DNA of 19,461 nt, taken from contig JAHECM010000070.1 of assembly GCA_024641725.1 (NCBI GenBank), positions 1 to 19,461 of the forward strand. Reading direction: 5' to 3'. Under the pieces are notes generated by a model, which did no database searches, was not told where the DNA came from, and saw nothing but the letters and a program-made list of their open reading frames with translations. Numbering within the stretch: the first letter of the stretch is position 1; each line of letters opens with the position of its first letter. Positions 14,959 through 19,461 of the stretch are shown here, one piece after another. A program made the position numbers and the translations under genes. The DNA comes from Limnohabitans sp. GTDB taxonomy: Bacteria > Pseudomonadota > Gammaproteobacteria > Burkholderiales > Burkholderiaceae_C.

Positions 14959-14998
14959 GGGCCAGCATTGTGCATGTCGCGCTCTAAAATCCCTGCCC
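14959..14998. promoter_or_regulatory. 40-bp divergent promoter region, nucleotidyltransferase-like gene / mpl
   Basis: Only 40 bases separate the two start codons. For mpl a TAAAAT (14985-14990) lies 8 nt before the ATG. On the other strand CACAAT (14972-14967) lies 8 nt before the ATG. Neither gene has a Shine-Dalgarno, so both transcripts may be nearly leaderless, and any -35 elements would fall within or beyond the opposite gene's start. Confidence 0.4.
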
Positions 14999-16369
14999 AT
15001 GCATATACATATTCTGGGCATTTGCGGCACCTTCATGGGCGGTGTCGCGGCCCTGGCCCGAGAAGCGGGCCACAAAGTCACGGGCTGCGACGCCGGCGTC
15101 TACCCCCCCATGAGCGAGCAACTGCGCGCCTTGGGCATCGAGCTGATCGAAGGTTTCGGTACTGAGCAAATGGCCCTCAAGCCCGACATGTACGTGATCG
15201 GCAACGTGGTCAGTCGCGCGCGGCTGCCGGACGGCAACCCCAAGTTCCCGCTGATGGAAGCGATTTTGGAAGCGGGTGCACCCTATACCAGTGGCCCGCA
15301 GTGGTTGGCCGAGCATGTGCTGCAAGGCAAACATGTGTTGGCGGTGGCCGGCACGCATGGCAAGACCACCACCACCTCCATGCTCACTTGGGTGCTGCAG
15401 CACGCCGGTCTGCAACCGGGCTTTCTGGTCGGCGGCGTTCCACTGAACTTCGGTGTGTCCGCCCGCTTGGGCGGTGGCAAATACTTTGTCATTGAAGCCG
15501 ACGAGTACGACACCGCCTTCTTTGACAAGCGCAGCAAATTCGTGCACTACCGGCCACGCACAGCGATTTTGAACAACCTCGAATTCGACCACGCCGATAT
15601 TTTTGACGACTTGGCCGCCATCGAGCGGCAGTTTCACCACCTGGTGCGCACCGTGCCGGGTTCGGGCCGTGTGGTGGTCAATGGGCTGGAAGAAAGCCTC
15701 ACCCGCGTGCTGGCCCAGGGCTGCTGGAGCGAAGTACGCAGTTTTGGGTCGGCCGTGTGCGATGTCGTGGCCGAGGGCGAACCAGCGCATTTCCAAGTGG
15801 TGCAAGCGGGTCAACCGGTCGCCGAAGTGCAGTGGGGCATTGGCGGCGTGCACAACCAGCTCAACGCATTGGCCGCCATTGCCGCCGCAGAGCATGTGGG
15901 CGTCAGCCCCGCCGTGGCAGCGCAAGCACTTGCCAGCTTTGAAAACGTCAAGCGCCGCATGGAGGTGCGCGGCACAGTGAACGGCATCACTGTGTACGAC
16001 GACTTTGCGCACCACCCCACGGCCATTCGCACTACTGTCAACGGCTTGCGACGCCAAGTGGGCAGTGCCCGCATCCTCGCGATTTTTGAGCCTCGCAGCA
16101 ACACCATGAAGCTGGGCACCATGAAAGCCCAACTGCCCTGGAGTCTGGAAGAGGCCGATCTGGCCTTTTGCCACTCAGGCGGCTTGGGCTGGGACGCCGA
16201 AGCGGCCCTCGTGCCCATGGGCACGCGAGCGCAGGTGGGCGCCAACATAGACGAAGTCATTGCACAGGTGCTTGCCCAAGTGCAACCCGGCGACCACTTG
16301 CTGTGCATGAGCAATGGCGGCTTTGGCGGCATCCACGACAAGTTGCTGGCCGCCTTGGCCCGCCAATGA
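14999..16369 (+). CDS. mpl: Mpl, UDP-N-acetylmuramate:L-Ala-gamma-D-Glu-meso-DAP ligase
   Basis: Recycling ligase that attaches the salvaged tripeptide directly to UDP-MurNAc, bypassing MurC, D and E. The protein has 456 residues, usual for the family. Its Rossmann N-domain begins MHIHILGICGTFMGG, the Mur-ligase P-loop is AGTHGKTTTTSM at 117-128, and the central domain holds EADEYDTAFFDKRSKF, NLEFDHADIF and GVHNQLNALAAIAAA. The C-domain has VYDDFAHHPTAI, EPRSNTMKLG and the ending SNGGFGGIHDKLL, which distinguish Mpl from MurC. The start at 14999 gives the family N-terminus; the frame is open further upstream but lies antisense to the neighbouring gene. No Shine-Dalgarno is seen. It works in the same pathway as AmpD (3904-4473). 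Confidence 0.95.
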   Translation: MHIHILGICGTFMGGVAALAREAGHKVTGCDAGVYPPMSEQLRALGIELIEGFGTEQMALKPDMYVIGNVVSRARLPDGNPKFPLMEAILEAGAPYTSGPQWLAEHVLQGKHVLAVAGTHGKTTTTSMLTWVLQHAGLQPGFLVGGVPLNFGVSARLGGGKYFVIEADEYDTAFFDKRSKFVHYRPRTAILNNLEFDHADIFDDLAAIERQFHHLVRTVPGSGRVVVNGLEESLTRVLAQGCWSEVRSFGSAVCDVVAEGEPAHFQVVQAGQPVAEVQWGIGGVHNQLNALAAIAAAEHVGVSPAVAAQALASFENVKRRMEVRGTVNGITVYDDFAHHPTAIRTTVNGLRRQVGSARILAIFEPRSNTMKLGTMKAQLPWSLEEADLAFCHSGGLGWDAEAALVPMGTRAQVGANIDEVIAQVLAQVQPGDHLLCMSNGGFGGIHDKLLAALARQ

Positions 16370-16383
16370 CGCCAGCCCCACCC

Positions 16384-16405
16384 CGCCGGGGCCTTTGCCC
16401 CGGCG
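16384..16405. terminator. Candidate bidirectional terminator between mpl and aroG
   Basis: A perfect 9-bp GC stem (CGCCGGGGC at 16384-16392 with GCCCCGGCG at 16397-16405) closes a CTTT loop between the convergent stops of mpl and aroG. There is no T-run on either side. Confidence 0.5.
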
Positions 16406-16413
16406 TGTGCAGG

Positions 16414-17535
16414 TCAACGGGCGCGGCGCGCCTTCACGGCGTCTGACAACACCTGCAACACACCTACGCTGTCGTCCCAGCCGATGCAGGCATCGGTGAT
16501 GCTCTGGCCGTAAGCCAGTTTGGACATGTCGTCTTTGCCGGGCGTGAACTTTTGAGCGCCATCGGCAATGTGGCTTTCGACCATGACGCCAAACACCTGG
16601 CGCGAGCCGCCGCTGATCTGCGCGGCAATGTCCTTGGCCACGCCGATCTGGCGTTCGTGCTTTTTGCTGCTGTTGGCGTGGCTGCAGTCCACCATCAAGG
16701 TCGCGGGCAGCTTGGCGGCTTCGAGTTCCTTGCAGGCCAATCCCACACTTTCTGAGTCGTAGTTGGGCGCTTTGCCGCCACGCAAAATCACATGGCAGTC
16801 CGGGTTGCCCTGGGTCTGGACAATGGCGACTTGGCCGTTTTTGTGCACCGACAAAAAGTGGTGCCCGCGCGCAGCCGCCTGGATGGCATCGGTCGCGATC
16901 TTGATGTTGCCGTCTGTGCCGTTCTTGAAGCCAATGGGGGCCGACAGGCCCGAAGCCAGCTCGCGGTGCACCTGGCTCTCGGTGGTGCGGGCACCGATGG
17001 CGCCCCAGCTGATCAGGTCGCCAATGTACTGGGGCGAGATCACGTCCAAGAACTCGCTGCCCGCAGGCAGGCCCTGGCGGTTGATCTCGATCAGCAGCTG
17101 GCGCGCAATGCGCAGCCCCTCGTCGATGCGGTAGCTCTCGTCCAGGTAGGGGTCGTTGATCAAGCCCTTCCAGCCCACGGTGGTGCGGGGCTTTTCAAAG
17201 TACACGCGCATCACGATTTCGAGCGTGTCGGCATATTTTTCGCGCAGGGGCTTGAGGCGACGGGCGTAGTCGAGAGCCGCTGCCGGGTCGTGGATCGAGC
17301 AAGGGCCGATGATGACCAACAAGCGGTCGTCCTTGCCGTGCATGATTTTGGCGATGGATTGTCGGGTCTTGGCGATCAGCGTTTCCGTCGCGGTGCCAGC
17401 AATCGGAAAAAAGCGGATCAAATGTTCTGGAGGCGGGAGCACGGTGATGTCCTTGATGCGTTCGTCGTCGGTTTGGCCGGTTCGGTCTGCAGCGTTGGGA
17501 TACCAAGCTTCTGGTGCTGTGGTTTTGGCGTTCAT
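16414..17535 (-). CDS. aroG: DAHP synthase (3-deoxy-7-phosphoheptulonate synthase), class I
   Basis: Condenses phosphoenolpyruvate and erythrose-4-phosphate, the committed step toward Phe, Tyr and Trp. The protein has 373 residues, slightly longer than E. coli AroG at the N-terminus and by four residues in a loop before GQSITDACIGW. Class I signatures: IIGPCSIHD with metal ligand Cys79, EKPRTTVGWKGLINDP, GARTTESQVHRELASG, IGFKNGTDGN, VDCSHANSSK with His285, GVMVESH with Glu320, and SITDACIGW with Asp348. The start at ATG 17535 has a good Shine-Dalgarno AGGAG (17546-17542) with 6-nt spacing; an ATG ten codons upstream is rejected. Which aromatic acid inhibits the enzyme cannot be read here. 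Expression is probably governed by the attenuator in its leader (17564-17694). No other shikimate gene is adjacent. Confidence 0.95.
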   Translation of the reverse strand: MNAKTTAPEAWYPNAADRTGQTDDERIKDITVLPPPEHLIRFFPIAGTATETLIAKTRQSIAKIMHGKDDRLLVIIGPCSIHDPAAALDYARRLKPLREKYADTLEIVMRVYFEKPRTTVGWKGLINDPYLDESYRIDEGLRIARQLLIEINRQGLPAGSEFLDVISPQYIGDLISWGAIGARTTESQVHRELASGLSAPIGFKNGTDGNIKIATDAIQAAARGHHFLSVHKNGQVAIVQTQGNPDCHVILRGGKAPNYDSESVGLACKELEAAKLPATLMVDCSHANSSKKHERQIGVAKDIAAQISGGSRQVFGVMVESHIADGAQKFTPGKDDMSKLAYGQSITDACIGWDDSVGVLQVLSDAVKARRAR

Positions 17536-17563
17536 CGTGGGCTCCTGAGATTGAAAAAAGGTC

Positions 17564-17597
17564 AAAAAAAACCGCCGGGCTGTGAGGCTCCGGCGGT
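17564..17597 (-). terminator. Attenuator terminator in the aroG leader
   Basis: On the minus strand ACCGCCGG (17597-17590) pairs with CCGGCGGT (17578-17571) in a perfect 8-bp GC-rich stem with an 11-nt loop, followed by eight T (17571-17564). It lies 23 bases after the leader-peptide stop and 28 bases before aroG, in the right place to stop transcription before the gene. Confidence 0.88.
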
Positions 17598-17645
17598 GTG
17601 TATCGAGATGTTCGGGTGCTTATGCGCTCGCCTCTCGTCCGCCGG
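17590..17645 (-). promoter_or_regulatory. Antiterminator structure competing with the aroG attenuator
   Basis: CCGGCGG (17645-17639), inside the leader frame just after the aromatic codons, is a copy of the terminator's 3' arm and can pair with its 5' arm CCGCCGG (17596-17590). A second 5-bp helix, CGAGA (17637-17633) with TCTCG (17608-17604), extends it. Forming this 12-bp structure removes the 5' arm of the terminator, so the two are mutually exclusive. Confidence 0.75.
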
Positions 17646-17694
17646 GGACTGAGAACCAAAAATAAAAAAAGTAAAAGGCGATGCGCGAAGACAT
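17620..17694 (-). CDS. Aromatic-rich leader peptide of aroG (24 residues)
   Basis: A short frame from ATG 17694 to TAA 17620 on the aroG strand. Residues 7-14 are FYFFYFWF: eight consecutive aromatic residues (five Phe, two Tyr, one Trp), with codons at 17676-17653. The preceding residues are MSSRIA and the rest is SVPGGREASA. Chance occurrence of such a run directly before a terminator and a DAHP synthase gene is very unlikely. By analogy with trpL and pheL, ribosomes stalling on these codons when charged tRNA is short would leave 17645-17639 free to form the antiterminator and allow aroG transcription. With ample aromatic amino acids the ribosome reaches the stop codon, covers that segment, and the terminator forms. 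There is no Shine-Dalgarno; a -10 only 7 nt upstream suggests leaderless translation. Confidence 0.88.
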   Translation of the reverse strand: MSSRIAFYFFYFWFSVPGGREASA

Positions 17695-17701
17695 GGGGTT
17701 C

Positions 17702-17710
17702 AATGTAGCA
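17702..17710 (-). promoter_or_regulatory. Extended -10 promoter for the aroG leader
   Basis: On the minus strand TGCTACATT (17710-17702) is a TGn plus -10 hexamer (TACATT, 4 of 6). It ends 7 nt before the leader ATG, putting the transcription start at or next to the A of ATG. No well-spaced -35 is seen; TTGTCA occurs upstream but at 11 and 21 bp. Confidence 0.5.
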
Positions 17711-17772
17711 CAGCTCAATGACAATTCCTGACAAGCGCGTCCGGGGACAAACCCTCGGGCCCGCTTTCAAGT

Positions 17773-19233
17773 TCAGGCCGTGCCCCCCACCGTGAGGCCT
17801 TCGATGCGCAGCGTGGGCTGCCCCACCCCCACCGGCACGCTCTGGCCCTCTTTGCCGCAAGTGCCCACGCCCGAATCGAGCTTCATGTCGTTGCCGATCA
17901 TGCTGATCTTTTTGAGCGACTCGGGGCCGCTTCCGATCAGGGTGGCGCCTTTGACGGGGTATTGGATTTTGCCGTTTTCAACCCAATACGCCTGACTGGC
18001 CGAGAACACGAACTTGCCACTGGTGATGTCCACCTGGCCGCCCGCAAAGTTGGTGGCGTACAAGCCTTTTTTGATGCTGGCCACGATCTCTTGGGGGTCC
18101 TTGTCGCCACCCAGCATGTAGGTGTTGGTCATGCGCGGCATGGGCACATGGGCGTAGCTCTCGCGGCGGCCATTGCCGGTGGGCTTGACGCCCATCAGTC
18201 GGGCGTTCATGGCGTCTTGGATGTAGCCGCGCAAGATGCCGTCTTCGATCAACACGTTTTTTTGGCTGGCGTGGCCCTCGTCGTCCACGTTCAGCGAACC
18301 CCGGCGGTCGGCCATGGTGCCGTCGTCCAGCACGGTGACGCCTTTGGCCGCCACGCGCTGGCCAATGCGGCCACTGAAGGCACTCGAGCCCTTGCGGTTG
18401 AAGTCGCCTTCCAAGCCGTGGCCCACGGCTTCGTGCAGCAGCACACCGGGCCAGCCATTGCCCAACACCACCGTCATCTCGCCGGCGGGCGCGGGGCGGG
18501 CTTCGAGGTTGATGAGCGCGGCCGACACGGCCTCTTGCACATAGCTCTCGACCATGGCGTCGTCAAAATAGGCCAAGCCAAAGCGGCCACCGCCGCCACT
18601 GCTGCCCACTTCGCGGCGGCCGTTTTGTTCGGCGATCACCGTGACCGACAGGCGAATCAGGGGGCGTACGTCGGCCGCCAGCGTGCCGTCGGCTCGGGCC
18701 ACCATGACCACGTCGTACTCGGTGGCCAAACCGGCCATGACCTGCACCACGCGCGGGTCTTTGGCTCGGGCCAAGGTCTCGACGCGGCCCAGCAAGTTCA
18801 CCTTGGCCGTGCTGTCCATCGTGGACATGGGGTCCATCGAGGGGTAGAGCGAGCGGCTGGCCGAAATTTTGCGAGCAGGCACTTTGGCGCGCTTGTTTTG
18901 CCTGGCCTGGGCAATGGCGCGCACCGTCAGGGCGGCGTCCATCAAGGAGGCTTCGGAGATGTCGTCCGAGTAAGCAAAGGCTGTTTTCTCGCCCGACACG
19001 GCACGCACACCCACACCTTGGTCGATGCTGAAACTGCCGGTTTTGACAATGCCCTCTTCCAAGCTCCAGCCTTCGGAGCGGGTGTATTGAAAATACAGGT
19101 CGGCGTCGTCCACTGCATGCGCCTTGATGGCCGCCAAGGCTTTGCTCAGATGGGTTTCGTCCAAGCCAAATGGCTCAAGCAAGAGGGAGCGGGCTGTGGC
19201 CAGTCGTTCGATTGTGGGTTCGCGTGAAATCAT
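17773..19233 (-). CDS. tldD: TldD, metalloprotease subunit
   Basis: Catalytic half of the TldD/TldE (PmbA) heterodimer, which degrades or trims unfolded peptides such as microcin B17 precursor and CcdA in enterobacteria. The protein has 486 residues, normal length. The zinc motif HEAVGH (His267, Glu268, His272) is in GVLLHEAVGHGLEGDFNRKG, and the third ligand Cys459 is in GVGTCGKEGQSVPVGVGQPTLRI. ATG 19233 was chosen because family members start shortly before LLEPFGLD; the upstream extension is Pro/Ala-rich and unlike the family. TACAAT (19245-19240) lies 6 nt before the start without a Shine-Dalgarno. It lies downstream of rodA and upstream of the aroG leader. The partner tldE/pmbA is not in the window. 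Confidence 0.95.
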   Translation of the reverse strand: MISREPTIERLATARSLLLEPFGLDETHLSKALAAIKAHAVDDADLYFQYTRSEGWSLEEGIVKTGSFSIDQGVGVRAVSGEKTAFAYSDDISEASLMDAALTVRAIAQARQNKRAKVPARKISASRSLYPSMDPMSTMDSTAKVNLLGRVETLARAKDPRVVQVMAGLATEYDVVMVARADGTLAADVRPLIRLSVTVIAEQNGRREVGSSGGGGRFGLAYFDDAMVESYVQEAVSAALINLEARPAPAGEMTVVLGNGWPGVLLHEAVGHGLEGDFNRKGSSAFSGRIGQRVAAKGVTVLDDGTMADRRGSLNVDDEGHASQKNVLIEDGILRGYIQDAMNARLMGVKPTGNGRRESYAHVPMPRMTNTYMLGGDKDPQEIVASIKKGLYATNFAGGQVDITSGKFVFSASQAYWVENGKIQYPVKGATLIGSGPESLKKISMIGNDMKLDSGVGTCGKEGQSVPVGVGQPTLRIEGLTVGGTA

Positions 19234-19239
19234 CCCGGC

Positions 19240-19245
19240 ATTGTA
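19240..19245 (-). promoter_or_regulatory. -10-like hexamer directly before tldD
   Basis: TACAAT on the minus strand matches the -10 consensus at 5 of 6 positions and ends 6 nt before the tldD ATG. No Shine-Dalgarno and no convincing -35 are present. It suggests a leaderless tldD transcript. Confidence 0.42.
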
Positions 19246-19273
19246 GGCAGGCCAGGCAAGCCCTGCTGCGCCA

Positions 19274-19290
19274 GGGGCGTCCGCCGCCCC
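19274..19290. terminator. Candidate hairpin after rodA
   Basis: GGGGCG (19274-19279) pairs with CGCCCC (19285-19290) around a 5-nt loop, in the 61-base gap between rodA and tldD. No T-run follows, so it is a weak terminator candidate. Confidence 0.3.
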
Positions 19291-19294
19291 GGCC

Positions 19295-19461
19295 TCAGGT
19301 CTGCACCAACTGCTTGGCCTTGGCAATCGACATCAAAATACCCAGCCCCAGCCCCAAAGTGACCATGGCCGTGCCGCCGTAACTGATGAAGGGCAGCGGC
19401 ACCCCCACCACCGGCAAAATGCCGCTGACCATGCCCATGTTCACAAAGGCGTAAGTGAAAA
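19295..19461 (-). CDS. rodA: RodA (MrdB), SEDS peptidoglycan glycosyltransferase, C-terminal end only
   Basis: The last 54 codons of a membrane protein entering from the right edge. The frame reads FTYAFVNMGMVSGILPVVG, then VPLPFISYGGTAMVTLGLG and LGILMSIAKAKQLVQT before TGA at 19295. The segment NMGMVSGILPVVGVPLPFISYGGT is the conserved C-terminal part of SEDS proteins, and the version with VSGILPVVGVPLP favours RodA over FtsW (which has IGLLPTKGLTLP). RodA polymerises glycan strands for cell elongation together with PBP2. It is read in the same direction as tldD, 61 bases upstream of it. The rest of the gene lies outside the window. Confidence 0.9.
   Translation of the reverse strand, partial: FTYAFVNMGMVSGILPVVGVPLPFISYGGTAMVTLGLGLGILMSIAKAKQLVQT

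Noticed and set aside
14984..16174. 396-codon minus-strand open frame opposite mpl
   Set aside because: It is antisense to a complete mpl with all its motifs, and has no motif of its own.
17741..17758. Small bulged hairpin after tldD considered as its terminator
   Set aside because: The stem is six base pairs with a bulge and no T-run, too weak to list as a feature.
17962..19227. 421-codon plus-strand open frame opposite tldD
   Set aside because: It is His/Gly/Ala-rich shadow sequence over an unmistakable tldD.

Overview
The window looks like core chromosome of a betaproteobacterium in the Burkholderiales, most likely a Comamonadaceae member (Limnohabitans/Rhodoferax-like). This rests on protein-level resemblance: a class Ia NrdA with two ATP-cones, a PP0621-type small protein, the accB-accC-prmA-zinc-ribbon gene order, and a lysine/alanine-rich histone H1-like protein ending in a PQAAWPFP tail. 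The genus is inference. The sequence is GC-rich. I see no insertion sequence, phage gene, tRNA, rRNA or CRISPR array.

Layout from left to right. (1) miaB (tRNA methylthiotransferase, 5' end outside the window) converges on ffh (SRP GTPase). (2) Divergent from ffh run a CcsA-family membrane protein gene, a small membrane zinc-ribbon gene and ampD. (3) After a 419-base gap holding a pair of NrdR boxes come nrdA and nrdB, separated by a spacer with two large hairpins. (4) A near-perfect 30-bp palindrome precedes the H1-like gene, which closes with a strong bidirectional terminator. (5) A leftward block, read in transcription order, holds a nucleotidyltransferase-like gene, a TlpA-like thioredoxin gene, accB, accC, prmA and a DUF3426 zinc-ribbon membrane protein gene. 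(6) mpl starts only 40 bp from the nucleotidyltransferase-like gene on the other strand and converges on aroG across a GC hairpin. (7) The leftward set rodA (3' end only), tldD and aroG closes the window.

The most interesting element is the leader of aroG, the gene for the first enzyme of aromatic amino acid synthesis. Between tldD and aroG lies a 24-codon open reading frame with eight consecutive aromatic codons (Phe-Tyr-Phe-Phe-Tyr-Phe-Trp-Phe). It is followed by an intrinsic terminator with a U8 tract, and by an upstream segment able to form a mutually exclusive antiterminator. This has all the parts of a ribosome-mediated attenuator reading Phe, Tyr and Trp together. An extended -10 motif lies only 7 nt before the leader ATG, so the leader peptide is probably translated from a leaderless mRNA. 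The same close -10/ATG arrangement recurs at several other genes here.

Functional themes: dNTP synthesis under probable NrdR control (nrdAB), cell-wall recycling and shape (ampD, mpl, rodA), fatty-acid initiation (accBC), aromatic amino acid synthesis (aroG), protein export and modification (ffh, prmA, tldD) and a nucleoid protein. All assignments come from reading sequence and motifs; no database search was run.
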